Numbered from the stretch's first letter, positions 1 to 5,185 are shown. The stretch: DNA of 7,945 nucleotides from an uncultured Xanthobacteraceae bacterium (GCA_955652195.1 CATPBC010000173.1:1-7945), one strand, 5' to 3'. Program-made: numbers and translations. The notes: generated by a model not told the origin, from the sequence alone.

Positions 1-54
1 CCGATTGCGCCTAGCCCGGAACACTTGAGTTCTGCGCGCCTGGCAAAGAACCGA

Positions 55-83
55 TTGCATTACGCGCGGCAAACGCATATCAG
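55..83 (+). promoter_or_regulatory. Candidate promoter of the TetR gene
   Basis: TTGCAT (55-60) and TATCAG (78-83) are separated by 17 bases and resemble weak -35 and -10 boxes. They lie just upstream of the palindromic operator at 87-104, the usual arrangement for an autorepressed TetR gene. The hexamers match the consensus only partly, so this is a guess from position. Confidence 0.3.
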
Positions 84-86
84 GAA

Positions 87-104
87 TTCAAACGACGGTT
101 TGAA
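87..104. promoter_or_regulatory. Palindromic operator 1, before the TetR gene
   Basis: The sequence TTCAAACGACGGTTTGAA has perfect 7-bp inverted arms (TTCAAAC and GTTTGAA) around a 4-bp centre. It ends two bases before the ATG at 107. The same 18-bp pattern recurs at 854-871 before the next gene. Palindromes of about this size next to a TetR gene are commonly the regulator's own operator. Binding here would block transcription, and possibly translation, of the repressor gene. Confidence 0.7.
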
Positions 105-106
105 AA

Positions 107-751
107 ATGGCGATGGCAAGGCGGATGACGCGGCCCTCCGAGGTCACGCGCGAGCGCATCATCAAGGCGGCGGAGCGGTTGTTTGCCGAATCCGGCTACG
201 ACGGCACCAGCATCCGCGCCATTGTCGCCAAGGCCAAGGTGAACCAAGCCGCCATCAACTACCATTTCGAAGGCAAGGACGGGCTCTACCGCGAGGTATT
301 GCGCGCCGCGTTCCGTGGTTTGACCGAACACCAGCTCGCCCATGCCGAAGAACTCAATTCGATGTCACGCGAGGAGGCGCTGGCGCAATTCGTTCGGCGT
401 CAGCTCCAGCCGTTGCTGGGCCGCGACGAATACAGCCGCCATATGCGCATTTTCAATTGGGAAACCGTCCAGCCAACCGCAGTATTTCGTAGCCTCGTCG
501 CCGAAGAGGCCGCACCCTTTCTGGGCCTTGCCGCCGATCTGGTGCATCGCTTTCTACCCGATGCCGATCAGCGCACGCTCACCGTGGCTGCGGTGTGGCT
601 GCTCGGGCAATGCAGCGTTTTCGTGCGTAATCGCGAACAGCTACCGCAACCGCCGATCGGGCTTGTTCTGGACGAACCTGCTGTCGACTGGCTCGCCGCC
701 ACGATCGGCCGTTGGGTGATCGCCGGATTGCAGCCGGCGGGCCGAAGCTAA
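107..751 (+). CDS. TetR family transcriptional regulator, CecR-like (DUF1956 C-terminal domain)
   Basis: This is a one-component DNA-binding repressor of 214 residues. Residues 14-60 form a typical TetR helix-turn-helix, with ERIIKAAERLFAESGYDGTS, then an IRAIVAKAKVNQAAINYHF recognition segment, then GKDGLY. The AAINYHF variant and the C-terminal half (RRQLQPLLGRDEYSRHMRIF..E...PTAVFRSLV) resemble the CecR/YbiH group, whose ligand domain is known as DUF1956. The ligand cannot be told from sequence; no transporter gene is next to it, unlike many family members. The start at 107 has no good ribosome site. ATG 125 (MTRPSEV) with AAGG just upstream is an alternative, and the 18-bp palindrome at 87-104 leaves little room for a leader. 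The gene probably represses itself and the gene at 910. Confidence 0.9.
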   Translation: MAMARRMTRPSEVTRERIIKAAERLFAESGYDGTSIRAIVAKAKVNQAAINYHFEGKDGLYREVLRAAFRGLTEHQLAHAEELNSMSREEALAQFVRRQLQPLLGRDEYSRHMRIFNWETVQPTAVFRSLVAEEAAPFLGLAADLVHRFLPDADQRTLTVAAVWLLGQCSVFVRNREQLPQPPIGLVLDEPAVDWLAATIGRWVIAGLQPAGRS

Positions 752-845
752 TCCCGGACGCTGGTCCCAGACGCCGATCCCATGAGAAAGCTGTGAAATG
801 CCCAAAAAATTCCTTTTTCCTGGCGCTGCGCCGCCCAGAACGGGT

Positions 846-871
846 GTTTGAAATTCAACCAGTTGTTTGAA
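846..871. promoter_or_regulatory. Palindromic operator 2, before the coiled-coil membrane protein gene
   Basis: Three half-sites lie together: GTTTGAA (846-852), TTCAACC (854-860) and GTTTGAA (865-871). The last two form TTCAACCAGTTGTTTGAA (854-871), which has the same 18-bp spacing as operator 1 and one mismatch between its arms. The first two overlap as the perfect palindrome TTGAAATTCAA (848-858). The cluster ends 38 bases before the ATG at 910. I infer that the TetR protein encoded at 107 binds here and controls the downstream gene. No convincing -35/-10 pair is visible around it. Confidence 0.65.
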
Positions 872-909
872 AAAGCCAGACACTTGTCATCGGCAAAAGG
901 GGCATAGCC

Positions 910-1704
910 ATGCGGGCGAACGATATTGCGGATGGGCAGGACGCCGCGCACGCGCAATGCGCGACGCGTAAGCAGATTCCGCTGCTGGCGCGATTCGCCA
1001 GTAAGTTCATGCTGGATATTTTGCCGGCGGCCCTGGCGAGCGTGATCGGCGGATTCCTATTCACCCAGTATCAATTCGGCCGCACTGCTCCGCCGCGGCC
1101 AGCGCTGGAACAGATTAGCCCTGCCTCCGCGGAAGTCTTGGCGCTCGTTCGTGACGAGCACGCCGCCATTATCAGCTATCTGGACTTGCAGATGGCAGCG
1201 GAAAAGAGCCGTCTCGCCGCGCAGGATGCAGAGACCGCGCGCGCCGTGGCGGACGCTAGAGCCGCGCAAGAAACCGCCGCACAGGAAAATGAGGCGCGCG
1301 AGAGAGCGAGCGCTGACCTGACGGCTGCCGAAATCAAGCTCGCCTCGATCGCGTCTAATCGCCGTGGCGCTGCGCCAGCGGCGCCAGCGAAGATCGCCGT
1401 CCCGCGCGGCAGGCCGGTCAACACGTCTGTTGCGGGCGCGCGGGCGCCGCTCGTGATTGCTCAGGTCGAAAAGCAAGCCGACAAGCAGGCCGAGCAGAAT
1501 GCCCAGCAGAACGAGGCCTCGCCGCCTGCCGATCGACTGGCCCGCGATCCGGATTCGCTTCTCGCCAAGACGCTCGATCTAAAGGACCACGTTGTTGCTG
1601 CGACCTGGCATGCCGTGACCGCGATCGGGGACGCGTTTGCCTCGGTCGGCGAGCGCATCGGCGGAGCTGCGCCGAACGCGCGGCCGTTCAGCTCCGATTC
1701 TTGA
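910..1704 (+). CDS. Membrane-anchored coiled-coil protein of unknown function
   Basis: I do not recognise a named family. The 264-residue product has a cytoplasmic-type N-terminus of about 30 residues and one hydrophobic segment at about 34-53 (FMLDILPAALASVIGGFLF). A long Ala/Glu/Arg-rich stretch follows at about 72-145, with heptad-like spacing that suggests a coiled coil. After it come a basic Ala/Pro linker (150-180) and a Gln/Lys-rich segment (185-205). An amphipathic C-terminus ends the protein (LLAKTLDLKDHVVAATWHAV). The start is supported by AAAGGGG at 896-902, seven bases before ATG 910. The operator cluster at 846-871 links its control to the TetR gene upstream. A structural or scaffolding role at the inner membrane is possible but unproven. 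Confidence 0.8.
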   Translation: MRANDIADGQDAAHAQCATRKQIPLLARFASKFMLDILPAALASVIGGFLFTQYQFGRTAPPRPALEQISPASAEVLALVRDEHAAIISYLDLQMAAEKSRLAAQDAETARAVADARAAQETAAQENEARERASADLTAAEIKLASIASNRRGAAPAAPAKIAVPRGRPVNTSVAGARAPLVIAQVEKQADKQAEQNAQQNEASPPADRLARDPDSLLAKTLDLKDHVVAATWHAVTAIGDAFASVGERIGGAAPNARPFSSDS

Positions 1705-1790
1705 TGCGCCCGGAATAAAGCATGCGCCGCTTGGAGCGGGACCGTCAGGGCGGCAAACCTGGTGCCGTTTGGCAACAATTCCCAGTTTTT

Positions 1791-1807
1791 CTGCCGGTAA
1801 CCGGCAG
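1791..1807. repeat. Perfect 17-bp palindrome in the 1705-1976 gap
   Basis: CTGCCGGTAACCGGCAG has 8-bp perfect arms around a single central base. On the plus strand it is preceded, not followed, by a T run (1786-1790), and on the minus strand it is followed by A residues. It is therefore not a standard intrinsic terminator on either strand. It could be an operator for the gene at 1977 or a transcript-end stem. The rest of the 272-bp gap holds no gene that I can support. Confidence 0.5.
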
Positions 1808-1976
1808 TTCCCGGTCGCCATGCCTTGCCGATTGCGGTTACCGTCGCTAAGCCATTGAGAATCGGCAGTGGAACCGGCCACTTGCCCCCGATATTTTGTG
1901 CAGGGTAGTAGCGGGGCTGGGATAGGCCAGCGCGTGTTTTTTTGGAGCGGTCGGCGTTGCAAATCGTGGGATTCTG

Positions 1977-2780
1977 ATGCGTTCGGCCAAAAATTTCAGT
2001 CCGGAATGGGGCTACTTGGCCCCAGCGCCAAGCTTGGCGCGCACTGCGCGCGTCGTCCTCGTCGCAACGGCGATCGGGGCCACCGCCGGTGCTGGCGTTG
2101 TCCTGTCGCTGGTCGAGCGTCCCGCTGAAGCGCAGAAAACGCCAATCGCCGCGCGCGCCATCGTGACCAGCGTGCGTGAAACGGCTGTGCCATCGGTCGC
2201 GCCGACGGTGGGCACCGCAGCAGTGAGTTCTCCGGCGATTGCCGTAAGCGCAGTACCTGCTCCTGCGCCTGTTACCGCCAGCGCACCGCCGCCTGCGCTC
2301 AAGCCAAGTGCCTCCACGCGAACGACAGCCCGCGCGATCCCGCAAACGGTTAATCCACCGCCGGCCGCGCCGCCCTCGACCGTGGCGACAGCGACGCCCG
2401 CACTCGTTCCGACAGCATCGGCGGCACCAGCGCCATCCGCGCCCGCACCATTCGCCTCAGCAACATCGTTATCCGCAAGTAACTCGGCGCCGGCGCCAGC
2501 ACCCGCCACAGCCAACGCGAATGTAAGCGTCGCGGCGGCATCTTCGTCCACTATGACTGCGGCGATTGGGTCGGGTGTGGCGCCGCAAGCGGCGGATGCG
2601 GCACCTGTGAGTGTGCCTGAGAGCCCAAGTATTATTGCGCCGGAGACGCTGTCGCCGAAAAAAGCGAAGCGCCATACGTCCAGCAAAGCCGCGCCCGGAC
2701 TACGATCGATCCTGCGCCGGCTGTTCGTTGCCCATTCCGGCCGGTCCTATTATCCGCATTCGGCGAACGGCGGGCTCTAG
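1977..2780 (+). CDS. Single-pass membrane protein with Ala/Pro-rich extracytoplasmic region, unknown function
   Basis: The 267-residue product begins MRSAKNFSPEWGYLAPAPS, then has one transmembrane segment at about 24-46 (ARVVLVATAIGATAGAGVVL). The region from about 70 to 225 is low-complexity Ala/Pro/Ser/Thr. The C-terminus is basic (KKAKR near 228-232, LRSILRRLF near 242-250) and ends SGRSYYPHSANGGL. From memory, proteins with a very similar N-terminus are widespread unnamed proteins in Bradyrhizobium relatives; this could not be checked here. No good ribosome site precedes ATG 1977. GGAG lies 29 bases upstream, but the frame has no ATG, GTG or TTG between the stop at 1923 and 1977. A GANTC site (1970-1974) sits immediately before the start. 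The Pro/Ala region may span the periplasm or contact the cell wall. Confidence 0.78.
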   Translation: MRSAKNFSPEWGYLAPAPSLARTARVVLVATAIGATAGAGVVLSLVERPAEAQKTPIAARAIVTSVRETAVPSVAPTVGTAAVSSPAIAVSAVPAPAPVTASAPPPALKPSASTRTTARAIPQTVNPPPAAPPSTVATATPALVPTASAAPAPSAPAPFASATSLSASNSAPAPAPATANANVSVAAASSSTMTAAIGSGVAPQAADAAPVSVPESPSIIAPETLSPKKAKRHTSSKAAPGLRSILRRLFVAHSGRSYYPHSANGGL

Positions 2781-2857
2781 AACCGCCGCACCCCAGTTAC
2801 GCGGACGACGGCGCGCTGGTTGAGGCGTATTCGTCAAGACGCGCAAACATACGCGCT

Positions 2858-2888
2858 GCCGCAGCGGGCCGATTGGCCGGCCTGCGGC
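2858..2888. repeat. Strong GC-rich hairpin between convergent gene ends
   Basis: GCCGCAG (2858-2864) pairs with CTGCGGC (2882-2888), and an inner GGCC-GATT-GGCC stem sits inside. No T run follows on either strand, so it is not a canonical intrinsic terminator. It may still protect or end the transcript of the gene that stops at 2780. Confidence 0.4.
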
Positions 2889-2899
2889 TAACGGACCGC

Positions 2900-2949
2900 A
2901 AAAAAGAAAAACTGTCGCTACCCGCCATTTGCCAACGGGTGAGCGACAG
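2900..2949 (-). terminator. Intrinsic terminator of the small secreted protein gene
   Basis: On the minus strand the stem CTGTCGCT(C)ACCCG pairs with CGGGTAGCGACAG (plus-strand positions 2936-2949 and 2912-2924) with one bulged base. It is followed directly by TTTTTCTTTTTT (2911-2900). This is a strong Rho-independent terminator for the gene ending at 3018. Confidence 0.9.
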
Positions 2950-2973
2950 AAATCAAAGGAGTCTACCTGACGT

Positions 2974-3009
2974 GCAGGCTTATTTGCAGGCTTACTTATA
3001 GGCTTACTT
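2974..3009 (-). repeat. Three 12-bp tandem repeats after a stop codon
   Basis: Read on the minus strand, AAGTAAGCCTAT, AAGTAAGCCTGC and AAATAAGCCTGC follow each other with an exact 12-bp period (3009-2974). The last codons and stop of the gene at 3018 (TGC AAG TAG GCC) look like a degenerate fourth copy 14 bases upstream. The array lies between that stop and the terminator. Confidence 0.8.
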
Positions 3010-3017
3010 GTAACGGC

Positions 3018-3248
3018 CTACTTGCACTTGCCCTTTTTCACTGCGGCGTCTTGTGCGGCCCACGCGCTGGTAAAATCAGGCGCGGTCGCAACGCGGGCCC
3101 AGCCGGCCCCGATTGGATTGATGCCGTTATTCCACCAGATGCGGCAGAAGCCGAGTTCGAACCGTACGACGGAGAAATCGGCGCGGGCCGGTGTCGAAGC
3201 GGCGAAACCAAGCGCCAATACGCCAACTGCAAAAACCAAACGTTTCAT
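3018..3248 (-). CDS. Small secreted protein, unknown function
   Basis: The 76-residue product starts with a clear Sec signal peptide: MKR, a hydrophobic core LVFAVGVLALGFAA, then STPARA with probable cleavage before Asp24. The mature part is only about 53 residues: DFSVVRFELGFCRIWW near the front, a Gly/Trp-containing middle, and a Lys-rich end finishing GKCK. It has two cysteines (35 and 75), which could form a disulfide in the periplasm. I chose the start at 3248 because AGGGGGAG lies just upstream and the signal peptide begins there; a longer reading frame extends upstream but is not needed. From memory, similar short 'CxIWW' proteins exist in Bradyrhizobium without known function. It is divergent from the tautomerase gene, with only 45 bases between the starts, and ends at a strong terminator. 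Confidence 0.82.
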   Translation of the reverse strand: MKRLVFAVGVLALGFAASTPARADFSVVRFELGFCRIWWNNGINPIGAGWARVATAPDFTSAWAAQDAAVKKGKCK

Positions 3249-3293
3249 CTGAGCTCCCCCTGTTGTGGCAGGCCGGCAACAATGGAGCGACGA

Positions 3294-3488
3294 ATGCCGG
3301 AAGTTGTTGTTTATCTCTTGGAGGGCCGCTCGCTCGAGCAAAAGCGCGGCCTGGTCAAAGACATTACGCAGGCTGTGGTCAAGAATGCCGGCACGAACGC
3401 CGATCAAGTCACGGTCTCGCTGGTCGAGACGCCAAGGACTTCGAAGGCAAAAGGCGGCGTGCTGTTCAGCGAAATGGCACCCCGCTAG
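3294..3488 (+). CDS. 4-oxalocrotonate tautomerase family enzyme
   Basis: The 64-residue product is a small tautomerase-superfamily protein. After removal of Met, Pro1 would be the catalytic base that moves a proton in keto-enol tautomerism, and the protein would be a cytoplasmic oligomer. Visible family features are PEVVVYLLEGRS at the start (Pro1, Arg11), EQKRGLVKDITQAVVKN in the helix, and a C-terminal AKGG turn. Compared with classical 4-OT, the active-site Arg39 is replaced by Thr and Phe50 by Lys. Its substrate is therefore probably not 4-oxalocrotonate. The start is well supported by GGAG at 3284-3287, six bases before ATG 3294; longer in-frame readings lack this. No aromatic-degradation genes are nearby, so its pathway is unknown. 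Confidence 0.9.
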   Translation: MPEVVVYLLEGRSLEQKRGLVKDITQAVVKNAGTNADQVTVSLVETPRTSKAKGGVLFSEMAPR

Positions 3489-3553
3489 GGCAGCAAAAAT
3501 CGAAGCGGCTCGCCGACCCGACGGCCATCGCATGGGTTAACAATTCCGTGAGT

Positions 3554-3581
3554 GCACTGCACAATTCTCTTGTTGCAGTGC
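3554..3581. repeat. Inverted repeat across the -35 region
   Basis: GCACTGCA (3554-3561) and TGCAGTGC (3574-3581) are perfect 8-bp inverted arms around 12 bases. The right arm overlaps the -35 hexamer at 3570-3575, so a protein bound here could control the gene at 3639. An 8-bp inverted repeat of this kind can also arise by chance in a window of this size. Confidence 0.4.
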
Positions 3582-3598
3582 GGTAAATCACTGATAAT
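3570..3598 (+). promoter_or_regulatory. Candidate sigma70 promoter of the 105-residue protein gene
   Basis: TTGTTG (3570-3575) and GATAAT (3593-3598) are 17 bases apart, a good match for a housekeeping promoter. Transcription would begin near 3605, about 35 bases before the start codon at 3639. Confidence 0.55.
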
Positions 3599-3638
3599 CG
3601 CTCCTGACCGCGGCGGGATGCGGCCGGAGGTGCGGCAC

Positions 3639-3956
3639 ATGAGCGATATTTGGGACACCAAGGACGGCCCGCGCCGGGTGCGGCGCGATCCGCCGACGGT
3701 GGACGATGCGGCGCTGGCGGCGCAGGGCCTCACCGATGACCTCGAAGGCCAAATCGACATCGTCACCTCGCTGATGCCGGTCTCAGCGGAGGAGGCGAGG
3801 CGAGCGATTCTGAAAATCCGGCGCTCCAGGGATGACACGCGGCTAACGATTGCCGGCCGCGGCGGCGGATCGCGCGCGGTTGTCGTCGAACGGAAATCGC
3901 CGCGGCGGGCGTCGGTGCCGGCTAGAGCCAGCGCCGGTCGGCGGGGTCTGGGATAA
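3639..3956 (+). CDS. Small charged protein, unknown function
   Basis: I do not recognise the family. The 105-residue product begins MSDIWDTKDGPRRVRRDPPT. It has a short acidic/helical middle (DDAALAAQGLTDDLEGQIDIVTSLMPVSAEEARRAILKIRRSR) and ends in a basic, Arg/Ala/Gly-rich tail with no hydrophobic segment, so it is probably cytoplasmic. The start at 3639 is supported by GGAGG (3626-3630), eight bases upstream. The frame is open further upstream to 3552, but that part overlaps the promoter-like sequence at 3570-3598. Its last 35 bases overlap the end of the glsB-like gene on the opposite strand. The basic tail could bind nucleic acid, but that is only a composition argument. Confidence 0.72.
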   Translation: MSDIWDTKDGPRRVRRDPPTVDDAALAAQGLTDDLEGQIDIVTSLMPVSAEEARRAILKIRRSRDDTRLTIAGRGGGSRAVVVERKSPRRASVPARASAGRRGLG

Positions 3957-4206
3957 CGCGCGCCGAGACCAGCCGGTGCCAGATGAACAAGACGACTAGC
4001 GCGCCAACGACGGCGCCGATAAGTCCGGCACCCTCATTTTGCCCATACCAGCCGATCGCTTGTCCGATGAAGGTGGCAATAAATGCGCCGGCGATGCCAA
4101 GGAGCGTGGTGAGAATAAAGCCTGCTGGATTGTTCGGCCCCGGCGCCAAAAGGCGCGCGATGATGCCGGCGACAAAACCGATAATGATCACCCAGAGAAT
4201 GTGCAT
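3922..4206 (-). CDS. GlsB/YeaQ/YmgE family stress response membrane protein
   Basis: The 94-residue product is a small inner-membrane protein of the transglycosylase-associated family (PF04226). It has three hydrophobic helices at about 2-20, 29-50 and 58-79. Family features are the Gly-rich first helix running into GIIARLLAPGPNNPAG, the second helix with LGIAGAFIATFIG, and the third with GLIGAVVGALVVLFIWHRL. It is slightly longer than usual because of a polar tail (VSARVIPDPADRRWL). The start at 4206 is chosen for the family's short N-terminus (MHILWVII) and for GGAAG seven bases upstream. Family members are typically induced by stress. Here a perfect EcfG promoter lies 68 bases upstream (4274-4298), which fits that role. 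Molecular function is not known for the family. Confidence 0.92.
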   Translation of the reverse strand: MHILWVIIIGFVAGIIARLLAPGPNNPAGFILTTLLGIAGAFIATFIGQAIGWYGQNEGAGLIGAVVGALVVLFIWHRLVSARVIPDPADRRWL

Positions 4207-4273
4207 GGCGTAGCTTCCGACAAGTCGTGTGCGATGAACTTGTAACGTCGATCTTCGCACAAAAGCAGTAGTC

Positions 4274-4298
4274 AACGCCACATGTCACGCGCGGTTCC
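4274..4298 (-). promoter_or_regulatory. EcfG (general stress sigma factor) promoter for the glsB-like gene
   Basis: On the minus strand the sequence reads GGAAC (4298-4294), 16 bases, CGTT (4277-4274). This matches exactly the GGAAC-N16/17-CGTT consensus of alphaproteobacterial EcfG/SigT sigma factors. Transcription would start near 4266, giving a leader of about 60 bases before ATG 4206. Confidence 0.85.
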
Positions 4299-4313
4299 AA
4301 ACGCCGCTATGCG

Positions 4314-4342
4314 TTGGATGGCGTGGCGCAAGGGATTATATT
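4314..4342 (+). promoter_or_regulatory. Candidate sigma70 promoter of clpS2
   Basis: TTGGAT (4314-4319) and TATATT (4337-4342) are 17 bases apart. The -10 box is in the first copy of a 20-bp tandem duplication, so an identical box exists 20 bases downstream without a matching -35. The leader would be about 80 bases. Confidence 0.5.
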
Positions 4343-4371
4343 TGCAGCTTTGGGATTATATTTGCAGTTTT
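4332..4371 (+). repeat. 20-bp tandem duplication upstream of clpS2
   Basis: GGGATTATATTTGCAGCTTT (4332-4351) is followed directly by a copy with one change (C to T at position 17 of the unit; 4352-4371). The unit carries a -10-like TATATT. The AT-rich content contrasts with the GC-rich surroundings. Confidence 0.9.
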
Positions 4372-4429
4372 GGCGAGATCTGCGAGGCGAGAGCGCTGAA
4401 TTGCGGATTGTGTGTTCGAGGGCTCTGCA

Positions 4430-4735
4430 ATGACGAAAACCGTCGTCGCGCCGCGCACCAAGACAAAAACAAAAACCCAGCGCCCGCCGCTCTACAAAGT
4501 CATTCTGCTCAACGATGATTACACGCCGCGCGAATTCGTCGTGCTGGTTCTCAAAGCGGTATTCCGCATGAGCGGGGATCAAGCCTACCGCGTGATGATG
4601 ACAGCGCATCAGCGCGGCGCTTGCGTGATCGCGGTCTATACCCGCGATGTTGCCGAGACCAAGGCCAAGGAAGCCACCGAGCTCGGCAAAAGCAAAGGCT
4701 ATCCCCTGTTCTTCACCACCGAGCCGGAAGAATAA
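4430..4735 (+). CDS. clpS: ATP-dependent Clp protease adaptor ClpS (ClpS2 type)
   Basis: ClpS binds proteins with destabilising N-terminal residues and hands them to the ClpA unfoldase of the ClpAP protease (N-end rule pathway, cytoplasm). The 101-residue product has a flexible Lys/Thr-rich N-terminal extension (1-18), then the folded core. Binding-pocket residues seen are Asn28-Asp29-Asp30 in the LLNDDYTP motif and His60 in MMTAHQRG; ETKAKEA and a TTEPEE end also fit. The pocket residue equivalent to E. coli Met40 is Arg34 (TPREF rather than TPMEF). This and the overall sequence resemble the second alphaproteobacterial paralogue, ClpS2. No clpA gene follows, also as expected for ClpS2 rather than ClpS1. 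The start is set by ATG 4430 with GAGGG seven bases upstream; an in-frame GTG at 4412 is less likely. Confidence 0.95.
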   Translation: MTKTVVAPRTKTKTKTQRPPLYKVILLNDDYTPREFVVLVLKAVFRMSGDQAYRVMMTAHQRGACVIAVYTRDVAETKAKEATELGKSKGYPLFFTTEPEE

Positions 4736-4743
4736 TTGAGGTC

Positions 4744-4768
4744 AGCGGCGTGAAGTTAGCGGCGTGAA
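4744..4768. repeat. Two short direct repeats in the gap after clpS2
   Basis: AGCGGCGTGAA occurs at 4744-4754 and 4758-4768 with a 14-base period, between the convergent ends of clpS2 and the gene at 4774. No terminator-like hairpin is visible in this 38-base gap. Confidence 0.6.
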
Positions 4769-4773
4769 AGTGG

Positions 4774-4995
4774 CTACCGCACCGTTGGAAGCATTGGCTG
4801 CGATTGCTGCGCCGCGACAATGTCGTTGGCGGCGAGCCGCATTGGCGGCTGATCGGTATAAGCGAACAGGAAACCGCCGAATGCCATGCCGGCACAAAAT
4901 ACCGTAGCGATGGCAAGCATTAAAACGCCGTCAGGCGGGGTAGGGTCGGTCGTACGCAATTGCTTTTCCAAAAGTTCCTGATCGTGTGGGGTCAT
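4774..4995 (-). CDS. Small single-pass membrane protein, unknown function
   Basis: The 73-residue product has a polar N-terminus with a short charged helix (HDQELLEKQLRTTDPTPPD). One hydrophobic segment follows at about 23-46 (GVLMLAIATVFCAGMAFGGF), then a polar tail with Gln and Pro. The start at 4995 is supported by GGAGG four bases upstream. The transmembrane segment ends in GGFLF, the same motif as the protein encoded at 910, and the neighbour at 5239 has a similar GGF. I do not recognise a named family. A one-mismatch EcfG-like promoter (GGAAC-N16-AGTT) lies upstream at 5054-5078. It is divergent from the gene at 5239. Confidence 0.72.
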   Translation of the reverse strand: MTPHDQELLEKQLRTTDPTPPDGVLMLAIATVFCAGMAFGGFLFAYTDQPPMRLAANDIVAAQQSQPMLPTVR

Positions 4996-5053
4996 TTTGC
5001 CTCCACCACAAGTTTCTGCGTTCCCACCTCACTTCGCCATGAGTCGACAAGAA

Positions 5054-5078
5054 AACTCAGAAATCGTGCCCGCGTTCC
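5054..5078 (-). promoter_or_regulatory. Possible EcfG-like promoter, one mismatch
   Basis: On the minus strand GGAAC (5078-5074), 16 bases and AGTT (5057-5054) fit the EcfG consensus except A for C in the -10 motif. It lies 59 bases before the start of the gene at 4995. One-mismatch sites are expected by chance a few times in a window of this size, so the support is mainly positional. Confidence 0.3.
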
Positions 5079-5159
5079 GCGGGGCGGCTATGCAGGTTGT
5101 TAAGGACGCGCGGGAACACCGCACCGCAAAACAACGCCTGATCGCAAAACGCAAAAAGA

Positions 5160-5185
5160 GGAACGGCGGATCGAACTTACGCGTT
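5160..5185 (+). promoter_or_regulatory. EcfG promoter for the 345-residue membrane protein gene
   Basis: GGAAC (5160-5164), 17 bases, CGTT (5182-5185) is a perfect match to GGAAC-N16/17-CGTT. Transcription would start near 5193, about 45 bases before ATG 5239, which leaves room for the AAGGGAA ribosome site. Confidence 0.85.

Noticed and set aside
25..492. Plus-strand frame overlapping the TetR gene
   Set aside because: Frame-shifted shadow; the TetR frame has a clear helix-turn-helix domain.
822..832. Short hairpin GGCGC-T-GCGCC after the TetR gene
   Set aside because: The stem is short and no T run follows, so it cannot be called a terminator.
1864..1886. Imperfect hairpin around AGTGG/CCACT in the gap before 1977
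   Set aside because: The arms are only 5 bp plus bulged pairs and no T run follows; expected by chance.
1870..1894. GGAAC near 1870 as an EcfG promoter for the 1977 gene
   Set aside because: No CGTT or near match at 16 or 17 bases downstream.
1461..2345. 294-codon open frame on the minus strand
   Set aside because: It overlaps two better-supported plus-strand genes and the gap between them. Its product is Arg/Gly/Ser-rich without a domain, typical of a GC-driven shadow.
2012..2686. Long open frame of 224 codons on the minus strand opposite the 1977 gene
   Set aside because: It is a mirror of the Ala/Pro low-complexity region in GC-rich DNA. It has no recognisable domain and no better start signal, and the plus-strand frame has a proper transmembrane segment.
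2768..2788. Hairpin CGGCGG/CCGCCG at the end of the 1977 gene as terminator
   Set aside because: A 6-bp GC stem across the stop codon, but no T tract follows.
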